Below are positions 17,773 through 27,328 of a stretch of 57,507 bases of DNA, in pieces (position 1 is the stretch's first letter; every line of letters starts with the position of its first letter). Both the position numbers and the translations under genes were made by a program. The stretch is from Flavobacterium sp. MC2016-06. Lineage in GTDB: Bacteria > Bacteroidota > Bacteroidia > Flavobacteriales > Flavobacteriaceae. The notes beneath the pieces are model-generated. The model saw nothing but the letters and a program-made list of their open reading frames with translations, had not been told where the DNA came from and ran no database searches. The DNA lies in assembly GCF_009711165.2 (NCBI RefSeq), contig NZ_WMID02000035.1:1-57507 (forward strand), in the 5' to 3' direction.

Positions 17773-18660
17773 TTAATCAATTGCTCTTTTTGTGATATCA
17801 CCAAAAGCATCAATTCTTCTGTCTCTAAAAAATGGCCAGTTCTGGCGTACATTTTCTTGAAGATCTAAATCTACTTCAGCAATTAAAATTTCTTCTTGAT
17901 CGTGAGAAGCCTGTGCTAAAATTTCACCTTGAGGTCCAGCGATGAAAGATGCTCCCCAAAACTGAATTCCGTCAGTTCCATCAATATATTGTTCTAAACC
18001 AATTCTGTTTGCTGCAGCAACAAAAACGCCATTTGCAACTGCATGACCTTTCATTACATTCATCCATGCACCATATTGGTTTTCTCCGTATTGTTCTTTT
18101 TCTTTTGGATGCCATCCAATTGCTGTTGGATAAAACAATACCTCAGCACCTTTTAAAGCTGTTATACGAGCTGCTTCTGGATACCATTGATCCCAACAGA
18201 TAAGTGTACCAACTTTTCCTTTTTTAGTTTCAATTGCTTGAAAACCTAAATCACCTGGTGTAAAATAGAATTTCTCATAAAAATGAGGATCGTCTGGAAT
18301 GTGCATTTTACGGTATAATCCAGCTTCTGTTCCATCTGTATCAATAATATAAGCACTATTATGATAAATTCCAGCCATTCTTTTTTCAAAGAAAGGAACA
18401 ATAATAACCACCCCTAATTCTTTTGCTAATGCGCTAAAAGCTATAAATGAAGTACTATATAATGGTTCTGCTAATGCAAAATTATCTACATCTTCGCTTT
18501 GGCAGAAATAATGACTGCTATATAATTCTGGTAACAAGATAACTTCAGCTCCTTTAGTGGCTGCATCTTTTAACCAGCTAATACATTTTTTAAGATTATT
18601 TTCGGCAACGTCATTCAAGTTTAATTGAATAACGGCTATTTTATATTTTCTTTTCGGCAT
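17773..18660 (-). CDS. aguB: N-carbamoylputrescine amidase
   Basis: 295 residues from ATG 18660 (MPKRKYKIAVIQLNLNDVAE). Nitrilase superfamily; hydrolyses N-carbamoylputrescine to putrescine, completing the agmatine route begun by AguA. Catalytic triad: Glu in ILLPELYSSHYF, Lys in YRKMHIPDDPHFYEKFYF, Cys in GTLICWDQWYPEAAR. The MHIPDDP and YEKFYFTPGD signature is specific for AguB rather than beta-ureidopropionase. A TTG seven codons upstream is excluded because it overlaps the promoter box. A decayed copy of its 3' end lies downstream. Confidence 0.93.
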   Translation of the reverse strand: MPKRKYKIAVIQLNLNDVAENNLKKCISWLKDAATKGAEVILLPELYSSHYFCQSEDVDNFALAEPLYSTSFIAFSALAKELGVVIIVPFFEKRMAGIYHNSAYIIDTDGTEAGLYRKMHIPDDPHFYEKFYFTPGDLGFQAIETKKGKVGTLICWDQWYPEAARITALKGAEVLFYPTAIGWHPKEKEQYGENQYGAWMNVMKGHAVANGVFVAAANRIGLEQYIDGTDGIQFWGASFIAGPQGEILAQASHDQEEILIAEVDLDLQENVRQNWPFFRDRRIDAFGDITKRAID

Positions 18661-18678
18661 GACATAAAATTTAGAGTG

Positions 18679-18686
18679 CAAAAATA
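18679..18686 (-). promoter_or_regulatory. -7 box of aguB
   Basis: Minus-strand TATTTTTG, 18 bases before the ATG at 18660; fixes the start downstream of 18679. Confidence 0.6.
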
Positions 18687-18749
18687 GTAATTTTTAGAAG
18701 GATTTCAAAGCAAGCCAAAGGTTCTTAAGAAAACTATAACCTGTACTCT

Positions 18750-18820
18750 AACCCCGATAGACGTGGAAATCCTTTTATGGTGGTGTTCACCATAAAAGAT
18801 TGAAACAAATAGCGGGACAA
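18750..18820 (+). ncRNA. Structured intergenic repeat, copy A (CCCCGATAG ... GCGGG)
   Basis: Conserved ends CCCCGATAG (18752) and ATAGCGGG (18809) flank GTGGAAATCC and an 11-bp hairpin (18772-18782 with 18788-18798). Copy B at 29745-29824 keeps the ends but has a different, still fully paired, hairpin. This resembles the flavobacterial Flavo-1 type RNA motif as I recall it; I could not check it, and the transcribed strand is not certain. Confidence 0.5.
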
Positions 18821-18862
18821 CTGGTCTTTTAAAACGTGTTTTCTGCTTCTAAAAACAAAAAA

Positions 18863-18887
18863 AAAACACCAATATAGATAGTGTTTT
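18863..18887 (-). terminator. Terminator of the DUF808 gene
   Basis: On the minus strand a stem AAAACAC / GTGTTTT (18887-18881 with 18869-18863) followed by a long T run. Confidence 0.7.
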
Positions 18888-18907
18888 ATTATTATATACG
18901 AGTTTAA

Positions 18908-19789
18908 TTAATGTGCTTTCTTTCCAATGATTTTTTTGAAAAGATTTATAATTACTAAAACTATAAACCCAAGTACTAGTCCAACTATAAATTCTTTTAT
19001 AATTGTAGGTATATTAATTTGAGGAACATAATGATGAAAAAACGGAATATAATGTACAAAGATACCACCAGCAACTAAAAGCAATGCAAGAGTCCCAATT
19101 ACAGTCAACCCTTTGATAACTAAAGGAAGAGCTTTAACCAATATATTTCCGATAAATTTTGATATACTTTTTTCTTTTTTGCTAAATTTAATAAGCTTAT
19201 AACCTGCTTCGTCCATTCTAACAATTAGAGCTACGATGCCATAAACACCAATTGTTGCAATTACTGCCACAATCGACACTACAACTATCTGCGATAAAAT
19301 AGGCTTTCCTATTACGGTTCCTAGTGCAATAATTACAATTTCTACAGATAGAATAAAATCGGTTACGATAGCTGATTTTATTTTTCCTTTTTCGGCTTCT
19401 AGAATTTCTTCTTCTGTAAAAGTTTCTTCTGTAATTCCTTCCGATTCTTTTTCGTGAGGTACAAAATATTCATATATTTTTTCAGCACCTTCGTAAGCTA
19501 AAAAGAGACCTCCAAGTACTAAAATTACAATAATTGCTATTGGTAAAAAAGCACTTAGTAAAAAGGCAATTGGCAGAATAATGATTTTATTAAGAAGTGA
19601 ACCTTTACTGATTGCCCATAAAACCGGAAGTTCTCTTGAAGAAGCAAATCCAGATGCTTTTTCGGCATTAACAGCCAAATCATCACCCAAAATCCCCGCC
19701 GTTTTTTTTGCTGCAATTTTACTCATTACTGCAACATCGTCCATGATTGCTGCGATATCATCTAATAGTACAAAAAAACCTGAAGCCAT
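18908..19789 (-). CDS. DUF808 family membrane protein (YedI-like)
   Basis: 293 residues from ATG 19789 (MASGFFVLLDDIAAIMDDVA), the conserved family N-terminus; a longer frame upstream adds 18 unrelated residues. Four or more hydrophobic segments (IIILPIAFLLSAFLPIAIIV, LSVEIVIIALGTVIGKPIL, LVAGGIFVHYIPFFHHY, FIVGLVLGFIVLVIINLF). The family is inner-membrane with unknown function. Monocistronic with its own terminator. Confidence 0.87.
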   Translation of the reverse strand: MASGFFVLLDDIAAIMDDVAVMSKIAAKKTAGILGDDLAVNAEKASGFASSRELPVLWAISKGSLLNKIIILPIAFLLSAFLPIAIIVILVLGGLFLAYEGAEKIYEYFVPHEKESEGITEETFTEEEILEAEKGKIKSAIVTDFILSVEIVIIALGTVIGKPILSQIVVVSIVAVIATIGVYGIVALIVRMDEAGYKLIKFSKKEKSISKFIGNILVKALPLVIKGLTVIGTLALLLVAGGIFVHYIPFFHHYVPQINIPTIIKEFIVGLVLGFIVLVIINLFKKIIGKKAH

Positions 19790-19913
19790 TATAATTAGTT
19801 TATTTTTTAAAGAATTGCACAAATCTCTGATTTTCAACCACAAATTTAATTAGCGCATTTTATTATTTATATACGCGAATCTAACACTTTTTGTTGAATT
19901 TTTCTCCAAAAAA

Positions 19914-20033
19914 TTAACTGCATTGCCCTAAAAGCAACCATATAATTACAAAAACAAAAATAGTTCCGAAACATCCGCCACCTAATTTTTTAGCTCCATA
20001 ACCAGCTATTAATCCTCTGAATATATTGTTCAT
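19914..20033 (-). CDS. Small hydrophobic protein, 39 residues
   Basis: ATG at 20033, TAA at 19914-19916. The product begins MNNIFRGLIAGYGAKKLGGG, then CFGTIF, a single membrane span VFVIIWLLLG and a QCS end. Positive residues before a hydrophobic end, a Gly-rich turn and two Cys suggest a designed product, not noise. Function unknown. It stands in the spacer between clpB and the DUF808 gene, same strand as both. Confidence 0.65.
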   Translation of the reverse strand: MNNIFRGLIAGYGAKKLGGGCFGTIFVFVIIWLLLGQCS

Positions 20034-20169
20034 GATATTTTATTTTTAAGTTATTTACTTAATTTTCTAATTTAAGTAAAGATCAGAACTTAATTTATAA
20101 TTGTCTTATAATACTTTAAAAAAAGTTTCATGATTTACGGACTATAAACAATTTTTAAACAAAAAAAAA

Positions 20170-20189
20170 CACCAATCTTTCGACTGGTG
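20170..20189 (-). terminator. Terminator of clpB
   Basis: On the minus strand an 8-bp stem CACCAGTC / GATTGGTG closed by a GAAA tetraloop, followed by nine T, about 30 bases after the clpB stop. Confidence 0.9.
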
Positions 20190-20221
20190 CTTCTTCAATT
20201 TAATAATTAACTAAACAAATA

Positions 20222-22822
20222 TTAAACTTTATGTGTCTGGTTTCTAAAAACCAGTTTTCCATCAAAAGCATCTATTAAAATAATGCTATCTGTTGTAATA
20301 TTTCCTGCCAAAATTTCTTTTGACAATTGATTCAATACTTCTCTTTGAACCACACGTTTTACAGGTCTTGCGCCAAACTGCGGATCAAAACCTTTATCAG
20401 AAAGGTATGTAATTGCTTCTGGCGTTGCATCCATTGTAATGCCTTGCAATGCCAGCATTTTGGTAACGCTCTTCAATTGCAGACTTACAATTCTCGAAAT
20501 ATTTTCAACCGTTAGAGGTGTAAACATTACAATTTCGTCGATACGGTTTATAAACTCCGGGCGAACGGTTTGTTTCAACAATCCTAAAACTTCTGTTTTT
20601 GCTGCTTCTGTTGCTGCTTCAACGCCACCTTTTAAATTTTCAAATTTCTCTTGTATAATCTGACTTCCCATATTAGATGTCATGATGATAATAGTATTTT
20701 TAAAATCGGCTAAACGGCCTTTGTTGTCAGTCAATCGGCCTTCATCTAAAACCTGCAATAAAATATTGAACGTATCTGGATGCGCTTTTTCGATCTCGTC
20801 TAACAAAATTACAGAATACGGTTTTCTACGTACGGCTTCTGTCAATTGTCCGCCTTCATCGTAACCAACATATCCCGGAGGCGCACCAACTAAACGGCTC
20901 ACACTGTGGCGTTCTTGATACTCACTCATATCGATACGTGTCATCGCATTTTCATCATCAAAAAGATATTCTGCCAAAGCTTTTGCAAGCTCAGTTTTGC
21001 CAACTCCAGTTGTTCCTAAGAATAAGAATGTTCCAACAGGTTTTTTCAAATCCTGCAGTCCTGCACGGCTTCTACGAACGGCATCACTTACGGCTTCAAT
21101 TGCTTCTTCCTGACCTACTACACGTTTGTGTAATTCGTCTTCTAAATGCAATAGTTTTTCTCTTTCAGTTTGAAGCATTTTCATAACCGGAATTCCTGTC
21201 CATTTTGCTACAACTTCTGCAATATCTTCGCGAGTTACTTCTTCTTTAATCAAAGAATTACCCGATTGATATTCTTGTAATTGCTTCAATAAAACATCCA
21301 AACGCTCTTGCGCTTCTTTGATTTTTCCGTAACGAATTTCTGCAACCGTTCCATAATCTCCGTTGCGTTCTGCACGTTCTGCTTCGTGTTTAAAATCTTC
21401 AATTTCAAGTTTTACTGCCTGAACTCCATCAACAACATCTTTCTCCGATTTCCATTTGGCAAAAATTTCATTTCTTTCTTCTTTTAGGTTGGCTAAATCC
21501 ATACCTAAAATTTTCAGTTTACTTTCTTCTTTTTCACGTTTAATAGCTTCAATTTCGATTTCTAACTGCATGATTTTACGATCCAAAACATCTAATTCTT
21601 CAGGTTTTGAATTGATTTCCATTCTCAGTTTAGAAGCTGCTTCATCCATCAAATCGATCGCTTTATCTGGTAAAAAACGATTGGTAATATATCTTTGCGA
21701 AAGTTCTACCGCTGCAATAATTGCCTCATCTTTAATTTGAACTTTGTGATGTGTTTCGTATTTTTCTTTGATTCCACGCAAAATAGAAATCGCACTTTCG
21801 GTATCTGGTTCATCAATTAAAATCTTTTGAAATCGACGTTCCAGCGCTTTATCTTTCTCAAAATATTTTTGATATTCGTCTAATGTTGTGGCTCCAATTG
21901 CTCTTAATTCTCCACGAGCCAAAGCTGGTTTTAAGATGTTCGCTGCGTCCATAGCACCTTCACCTCCACCCGCGCCTACAAGTGTATGAATTTCATCAAT
22001 AAACAAAACAATATCACCTTCGGCAGCAGTAACTTCTTTTACAACCGATTTTAGACGTTCTTCAAATTCTCCTTTAAATTTTGCACCAGCAATTAATGCT
22101 CCCATATCTAAAGAGAAAACAATTTTATCTTTTAGATTTTCAGGCACATCGCCATCTACAATTCTATGTGCTAAACCTTCTGCAATAGCTGTTTTACCAA
22201 CTCCAGGCTCTCCAACTAACATTGGGTTGTTTTTTGTTCTACGCGTTAAAATCTGCAATACACGACGAATTTCTTCGTCACGGCCAATAACTGGATCTAA
22301 TTTTCCTGTACGTGCTAATTCGTTTAAATTTTTAGCATATTTGTTTAATGAATTATAATTTTCTTCAGCAGAAGATGATGTTACTCTTTCTCCTTTACGC
22401 AATTCTTCGATCGCAGCTTTTAGGCCTTTTCCAGTCACGCCTTGATCTTTTAATATTTGTGAAACTTTACTTTTTGAATCGTAAATTGCCAAAATCAAAT
22501 GTTCGATTGAAACATACTCATCGTTCATTTTTTGTGCAATAATTTCAGCTTCATTCAATGATTTATTAGCATCTCTAGAAAGTAAAATATCTCCTCCAGA
22601 AACCTTTGGAAAACTCTGAATTGTGCTGTCTAAAATTTGTAAAAACAAAGGCACATTTACGTTGAGTTTTTTCAAAATAAATGGCGCTACATTTTCATCA
22701 ACTTCAAAAATAGCTTTAAAAATGTGTTCGTTTTCTATTTGCTGCTGTCCATTGCGCTGCGCCAACTGCTGTGAGAGCTGAATGGCTTCCTGCGACTTTA
22801 TAGTAAATTTATTTATGTTCAT
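20222..22822 (-). CDS. clpB: ATP-dependent chaperone ClpB
   Basis: 866 residues, full length. Hsp100 disaggregase working with DnaK. Order: Clp N-domain ([20 protein letters not shown]), AAA+ 1 with Walker [16 protein letters not shown] (about 201) and Walker [15 protein letters not shown], a middle coiled coil (about 405-525, rich in E/K/R), AAA+ 2 with [20 protein letters not shown] (about 605) and [13 protein letters not shown], then the D2-small domain. The coiled-coil M domain separates ClpB from ClpA/C. No specific heat-shock element was recognised upstream. Confidence 0.97.
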   Translation of the reverse strand: MNINKFTIKSQEAIQLSQQLAQRNGQQQIENEHIFKAIFEVDENVAPFILKKLNVNVPLFLQILDSTIQSFPKVSGGDILLSRDANKSLNEAEIIAQKMNDEYVSIEHLILAIYDSKSKVSQILKDQGVTGKGLKAAIEELRKGERVTSSSAEENYNSLNKYAKNLNELARTGKLDPVIGRDEEIRRVLQILTRRTKNNPMLVGEPGVGKTAIAEGLAHRIVDGDVPENLKDKIVFSLDMGALIAGAKFKGEFEERLKSVVKEVTAAEGDIVLFIDEIHTLVGAGGGEGAMDAANILKPALARGELRAIGATTLDEYQKYFEKDKALERRFQKILIDEPDTESAISILRGIKEKYETHHKVQIKDEAIIAAVELSQRYITNRFLPDKAIDLMDEAASKLRMEINSKPEELDVLDRKIMQLEIEIEAIKREKEESKLKILGMDLANLKEERNEIFAKWKSEKDVVDGVQAVKLEIEDFKHEAERAERNGDYGTVAEIRYGKIKEAQERLDVLLKQLQEYQSGNSLIKEEVTREDIAEVVAKWTGIPVMKMLQTEREKLLHLEDELHKRVVGQEEAIEAVSDAVRRSRAGLQDLKKPVGTFLFLGTTGVGKTELAKALAEYLFDDENAMTRIDMSEYQERHSVSRLVGAPPGYVGYDEGGQLTEAVRRKPYSVILLDEIEKAHPDTFNILLQVLDEGRLTDNKGRLADFKNTIIIMTSNMGSQIIQEKFENLKGGVEAATEAAKTEVLGLLKQTVRPEFINRIDEIVMFTPLTVENISRIVSLQLKSVTKMLALQGITMDATPEAITYLSDKGFDPQFGARPVKRVVQREVLNQLSKEILAGNITTDSIILIDAFDGKLVFRNQTHKV

Positions 22823-22976
22823 ATTTATATGATTTATGATTGATTTATATTTGTAATAGTTAACTTTGCTTCTAGATATTCAAATTATATTCCATACTAA
22901 AAATACAGACAAAATGACATTAAAAACAAGCTCTTAACGGCTTTTTAACGTCAAAAAGTCGCAAAACAAGACAAAT

Positions 22977-23366
22977 ATGAGTTTTTTTAATTCAATCTTC
23001 GGAAATTCAGATAACACAGACTCTCCCAAAAGCAACGTAAATTGGACAGAATTAACAGATATTCTTCAATTAACGGAAATCGATGCAATATCTAATGAAA
23101 AGCCAGTTGTAATCTTTAAACACAGTACAAGATGCAGTATCAGCCGTATGGCTTTGAAACAATTTGAACGTGAATATGATTTAGAAAATGTTGCCGATAC
23201 TTACTTTTTAGATTTAATTGCACATCGCGATATTTCGAATGAAATTGCAAAGAAATATGATGTCTATCATGAATCCCCACAGTTAATTTTAATCAAAAAC
23301 GGTAAAGCTGTTTATGATGTTTCTCATAGCGATATTGATGCTGTGGCATTGAAAAGTAAAGTGTAG
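22977..23366 (+). CDS. ytxJ: Bacillithiol-system redox protein YtxJ (monothiol bacilliredoxin)
   Basis: 129 residues, thioredoxin-like. The single Cys in FKHSTRCSISRMALKQFE replaces the CxxC and is the YtxJ signature; PQLILIKNGKAVYDVSHSDI supplies the cis-Pro side. Expected to reduce S-bacillithiolated proteins in the cytoplasm, in line with bacillithiol use in many Bacteroidota. Divergent from clpB. Confidence 0.9.
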   Translation: MSFFNSIFGNSDNTDSPKSNVNWTELTDILQLTEIDAISNEKPVVIFKHSTRCSISRMALKQFEREYDLENVADTYFLDLIAHRDISNEIAKKYDVYHESPQLILIKNGKAVYDVSHSDIDAVALKSKV

Positions 23367-23391
23367 TTTTTTATGAAATGTAAAAAGTAAA

Positions 23392-23426
23392 AAAGAAACC
23401 CTAAATTGACAATTTAGGGTTTCTTT
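23392..23426. terminator. Bidirectional terminator between ytxJ and the membrane-protein pair
   Basis: 16-bp stem (23392-23407 with 23411-23426, ACCCTAAATT core), 3-base loop, A/T runs both sides. Confidence 0.9.
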
Positions 23427-23505
23427 TTTTATCTCAGAATTTTCATTTTACAATAATGCAATTCACATCTCACAAAAACAATCTCACAAAAACAATCTTA
23501 CATAA

Positions 23506-24675
23506 TTAAAAACTTCCTTCAGAACCGCCGCCGCTAAATCCACCACCTCCAAATTCCATTGGAGATTCTGGTCCTTTTACTTCCGGTTTCATTCCAAAAG
23601 CTGAAGCCACAATTAAAGCTTCTGCATTCAAAAGTGAATCTGAATTATTAATTCTATCTGGCTTGAATGTGATTCCTGATTCTTTATTTTTAAGTTTTTG
23701 TATTGAAAAATAAGCTATCGCAAATAAAACTAATCCGCCCAAAGTCAAGGCAACTTCTATTGGTAAAACCGAATAATAAAATCGGAATGTATAAAATGAA
23801 AAAGCAATCGCGAGAAAGCTTATCCAAAGCATAATTCGATCTTTATTCTTTAATCCAAAAAACAAATATAGAACTGGAATACCGAATGTGAAAATCCAAA
23901 AGAAAATGGCAAACGGAATTTCTGGACTTACATCAAAATAACCATCCGATAATATTGCTGAAAGTTCTCGTACAACCATATAATTACCTGCACAATACAT
24001 TAAAATGAGACTAAGGCTTTTTATTAAAAGCAAACCGTCATGATAAAAAGATTCTATTATTATTTTTAAAAGCTTACGCGAAAAGAAATATACTGCAATA
24101 CTATACAACATCATAAAAAAAGGTAAAATTGCTTGTCCAGCTTCTAGATATTCAAATATTGCATATCCTAATAGTGCAGTTAATACCAAGTAAAAAACTA
24201 AAGCTGACAGTAAATGCACATATCGTAAATACATAATAAACGAAGTTATAGTTACCGCAATTAGAATTGATAGTATACTAACTCCATCTGATAATACTCC
24301 AAATGCAAAACCAACGTTTAATTGAACTCCTAGTATAAATGCATCGTCTAATCCGTGATTATGATAATCTTGTTTGGCTAAGATTTCTGATCCCACAACA
24401 CCTATTATAGCAAAAATATAAGGAAATATTTTCCACATATTATCAATACCAGAAAGTCCTAAAAGAGCAACTACGCCGCATAATGAAGAATATAAAAATG
24501 AGCCTAGTAAAAAGAATCCTAAACGAACCAAAATATTTTTATTCCTTTTTAATATATGAAGCTCTTTCTTTATAAAATCAAACTGTTCTTTTGCAATAAA
24601 GCCTGCTTTTTTTAATGAAGCTGCTTCTTCAATTAAGACTTCATTTTCTAACTTATTTTTATCTAAAACTATCAT
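23506..24675 (-). CDS. Multi-spanning membrane protein with Gly-rich tail
   Basis: 389 residues, about ten hydrophobic segments after a charged N-terminal helix (EEAASLKKAGFIAKEQFDFI). The tail FGGGGFSGGGSEGSF resembles the Gly/Ser-rich C-termini of TPM-domain (YgcG-like) membrane proteins, though no TPM domain is seen. The upstream partner also starts with a short helical domain before its spans, as in DUF2157-type proteins. The start codon overlaps the partner's stop by four bases (ATGA), so translation is probably coupled. Function unknown. Confidence 0.75.
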   Translation of the reverse strand: MIVLDKNKLENEVLIEEAASLKKAGFIAKEQFDFIKKELHILKRNKNILVRLGFFLLGSFLYSSLCGVVALLGLSGIDNMWKIFPYIFAIIGVVGSEILAKQDYHNHGLDDAFILGVQLNVGFAFGVLSDGVSILSILIAVTITSFIMYLRYVHLLSALVFYLVLTALLGYAIFEYLEAGQAILPFFMMLYSIAVYFFSRKLLKIIIESFYHDGLLLIKSLSLILMYCAGNYMVVRELSAILSDGYFDVSPEIPFAIFFWIFTFGIPVLYLFFGLKNKDRIMLWISFLAIAFSFYTFRFYYSVLPIEVALTLGGLVLFAIAYFSIQKLKNKESGITFKPDRINNSDSLLNAEALIVASAFGMKPEVKGPESPMEFGGGGFSGGGSEGSF

Positions 24676-25667
24676 TCGGCTATTTCTTTATTGAAGTTTT
24701 TAATTAATTTAATAAACAAGACGATCGAGCCAATAAAATAAACAGGCAGAATCATAACAAAAAGGCCCCATATATCAGAAAAATCAATATGCTCAAAAAT
24801 CCTGAAAAGAAAAATATTAATTCCGATATAGGCGTACACAATCATAAAAACGAATATTGAAACAGACTTAATTTCATGACTTACTTTATAAAAGTAAAAA
24901 GAAGATCCTGCTAATACTGCCGAAAAAAGCAGCCATAACCCATAATATTCATTCACCATATTACTAATCGATGCGATACTAATTATATGCAGAGCAAACG
25001 TGAGATAAATCAATTTGAAATGAATTTTTAAAGAAATCTTATCACTGTAAATTGTCCATAAAACAAATAAAATCCCCAGCATTATTGCTGAATAACTTAA
25101 GTTTTGGTTTAAATATAAATCGTTGTGAAGTAAATCCTGAGGTGTAACTGATAATCCGATGTAGGCCGCTAAACCTGTAATTGCAATAGTTAAAACACTT
25201 TTGTTGTCAAAGTAATAGGCACAGAAAAAACTAACAATTGTTGGTACTAAAGTCGCTAAACCGTAATGTGTTCCAAAAGGTTTGTATTGAAACTGCAGAT
25301 AACCTATAAAAATGCAGGTTAAAATATTCCCTGCCAATACTAAATATTCTAAAATAGGACTTTCAAAAGTAGTTTCTGTTTTCTGAAAGCCTTTTGAGTT
25401 TTTAAAACAAAAATAGAAACATGCAATAATAACCAAAAGCAATATCGAAAGAATCGCAATATGTCCAATGGTATCAATATTTTTATAAATCAAAACTCCA
25501 ATACCAGAAGTAAACAATAGAACCGATAAATACAAGAATAATTTTAATTCACTATTCAGAGAAAAAATACCTAAACTCCTGTATTCTTTTATTTGATCGA
25601 ATTGCTCATGAGTAATAAAATTTTTCTCAAAAAGATTTTGAGCTGCGTTCTCTTCTGATTTTGCCAT
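24672..25667 (-). CDS. DUF2157-like membrane protein
   Basis: 331 residues. N-terminal helical segment (FEKNFITHEQFDQIKEYRSL) followed by nine to ten spans, the layout of DUF2157 proteins. First gene of a two-gene operon with the Gly-rich-tail protein. Both N-termini share an FI..EQFD.IK pattern, which suggests that they are paralogues or interact. Function unknown. Confidence 0.75.
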   Translation of the reverse strand: MAKSEENAAQNLFEKNFITHEQFDQIKEYRSLGIFSLNSELKLFLYLSVLLFTSGIGVLIYKNIDTIGHIAILSILLLVIIACFYFCFKNSKGFQKTETTFESPILEYLVLAGNILTCIFIGYLQFQYKPFGTHYGLATLVPTIVSFFCAYYFDNKSVLTIAITGLAAYIGLSVTPQDLLHNDLYLNQNLSYSAIMLGILFVLWTIYSDKISLKIHFKLIYLTFALHIISIASISNMVNEYYGLWLLFSAVLAGSSFYFYKVSHEIKSVSIFVFMIVYAYIGINIFLFRIFEHIDFSDIWGLFVMILPVYFIGSIVLFIKLIKNFNKEIAE

Positions 25668-25689
25668 AAGAATAATTTAAACTAATTCT

Positions 25690-25697
25690 CAAATATA
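25690..25697 (-). promoter_or_regulatory. -7 box of the DUF2157-like operon
   Basis: Minus-strand TATATTTG, 22 bases before the ATG at 25667. Confidence 0.55.
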
Positions 25698-25863
25698 TGT
25701 ATTTAGCATGAATTTTCTGTTTTTGATTTATAATTAGATTTTAATTTCGAAAACATATTTTTATTTTTAAATACAATTATATTTGCACAAAATAGTGTAA
25801 AAATAACACTTATAAAGCTTTGAATCAAACCTTTAAAAAACATAAATTTTTAAAATAAATCAA

Positions 25864-25893
25864 TTTGATTTTATTTTTATTCCTTTACATTTG
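25864..25893 (+). promoter_or_regulatory. Promoter of the pectate lyase gene
   Basis: TTTG at 25864-25867, an 18-base gap and TACATTTG at 25886-25893, a textbook Bacteroidota promoter, 56 bases before the ATG. Confidence 0.8.
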
Positions 25894-25907
25894 TGTAATC
25901 GATTACA
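25894..25907 (+). promoter_or_regulatory. LacI-type palindromic operator at the pectate lyase start site
   Basis: TGTAATCGATTACA is a perfect 14-base palindrome with a central CG, the form favoured by LacI/GalR regulators. It begins directly after the -7 box and so covers the expected transcription start, a position suited to repression. No regulator gene is in the window. Confidence 0.7.
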
Positions 25908-25949
25908 TTAAAATTTAAACCACTTAACCAAACATAATTAACTTTTAAA

Positions 25950-27266
25950 ATGAAAAAAACGTTTCTCTTCTTATTTCTTCTGCTCAGTTTATCTAAGCTT
26001 TTTGCTCAAAACTATTACATGTCGGCTCCTGAAGGATTTGGCGCAGCTGCAACTGGAGGCGGAAGCACTACAGCAGTAACTGTTTCTACTTATGCAGATT
26101 TAGTTGCAAAACTAAAATTAACTACACCGCAGGTGATTTTGGTTTCTGGTACAATTTCTTGTACTTATACCAGCTTATTAATCAACGACAAAACAATTAT
26201 TGGACTTCCGGGAGCAAAATTGGTTAATCTTGATCAAACTGCAAGCGGTTCTGGGATTCTGAATCTAAAACCTGGTTCTAGCAACATCATTATACGAAAT
26301 CTAATTTTTGAAGGTCCTGGTGCGTATGATGTTGATGGACATGATAATCTTACTTCTGAGGCAATTAATCTTTGGGTTGACCATTGTGAATTTCAAGATG
26401 GAATGGATGGTAATTTTGATAATAAAGGCGCGGCAGATAATGTTACGATTTCATGGTGTAAATTCACTTATTTGAAAGTCCCAAAAGCTGGAGGTTCTGG
26501 AGGCACAGATGATCACCGTTTTACGGATTTGGTTGGTTCTTCTAAAACTGATGTTCCTTCTGACGGGCATTACAGCATTACTTTTAAAAATTGTTATTGG
26601 GCTGATGGCTGTAAAGAAAGAATGCCTCGCGCTAGAAATGCAGAACTTCATATCTTAAATTGCTATTACAATACTTCGGTTTCTGGTTCTCTTGCTATTG
26701 GCTTGGGCGGTGGTAACAACAACACAACGTGTTATGTTGAAGGAAGTGATTTTGCTAAAATTGGAACTGCTTTTAAAAGTTATGTAAGCACTGACGGTGG
26801 AACTATCGGAATTGTTTTTTCTAATTGTCTAAATGCTCCGGCTAATTCTGGCACAACTGTAGACAAACCTTCTTATACTTATACGGTCACTCCTACTGCA
26901 AATGTTGCAACCTATGTATCAAATACTACTTGTGGTGCTGGAGCAACACTGCAGGTTTCTGCTCAAGGCACAATGTCTACTGGCTGCAACAATTTAGGAC
27001 TGAATGAAAATATTAATAATTTAGATTTAAGATATTATCCATCAGTTATAAATAAATTTTTAAATATTGATTTTTCTAGCGCTGACAATGGTTTAGCTCA
27101 ACTAAACTTATTTTCTGCAAGCGGTGCTAAAGTATACTCGGAATCAAAAAATATAATACCTGACGAAAAATTAGAATTAAACGTTGGAAATCTTTCTAAA
27201 GGAATTTACATCTGTAAAGTTCAGCTTGAAAATAAACTTAAAACGTTTAAAGTCATAAAAAACTAA
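25950..27266 (+). CDS. Secreted pectate lyase (PL1 type) with T9SS sorting tail
   Basis: 438 residues. Signal peptide (FLFLLLSLSKLFAQ), then a parallel beta-helix of the Amb_all/PL1 type: GFGAAATGGGSTTAVTVSTY, INDKTIIGLPGAKLV, NIIIRNLIFEGPGAYDVDGH, INLWVDHCEFQDGMDGNFDN (the WxDH calcium/catalytic region), HRFTDLVGSS, KERMPRARNAELHILNCYYN (the Arg of R-x-P-x-x-R). The last 75 residues are a type A sorting domain (LDLRYYPSVINKFLNIDF ... GIYICKVQLENKLKTFKVIK). Cleaves polygalacturonate outside the cell by beta-elimination. Single gene behind a LacI-type operator, so probably substrate-induced. Confidence 0.93.
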   Translation: MKKTFLFLFLLLSLSKLFAQNYYMSAPEGFGAAATGGGSTTAVTVSTYADLVAKLKLTTPQVILVSGTISCTYTSLLINDKTIIGLPGAKLVNLDQTASGSGILNLKPGSSNIIIRNLIFEGPGAYDVDGHDNLTSEAINLWVDHCEFQDGMDGNFDNKGAADNVTISWCKFTYLKVPKAGGSGGTDDHRFTDLVGSSKTDVPSDGHYSITFKNCYWADGCKERMPRARNAELHILNCYYNTSVSGSLAIGLGGGNNNTTCYVEGSDFAKIGTAFKSYVSTDGGTIGIVFSNCLNAPANSGTTVDKPSYTYTVTPTANVATYVSNTTCGAGATLQVSAQGTMSTGCNNLGLNENINNLDLRYYPSVINKFLNIDFSSADNGLAQLNLFSASGAKVYSESKNIIPDEKLELNVGNLSKGIYICKVQLENKLKTFKVIKN

Positions 27267-27270
27267 TCAA

Positions 27271-27306
27271 AAAAAAGGTTATTGAAACAAATCAATAACC
27301 TTTTTT
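27271..27306. terminator. Bidirectional terminator between the pectate lyase gene and argH
   Basis: 15-bp stem (27271-27285 with 27292-27306), 6-base loop, A and T runs; ends both the lyase gene and the arg operon. Confidence 0.9.
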
Positions 27307-27328
27307 ATTTTCCTTAGAAAAAATTGAT

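Noticed and set aside
20327..22542. Several plus-strand frames opposite clpB
   Set aside because: Antisense shadows of a highly conserved gene, with no domain signature.
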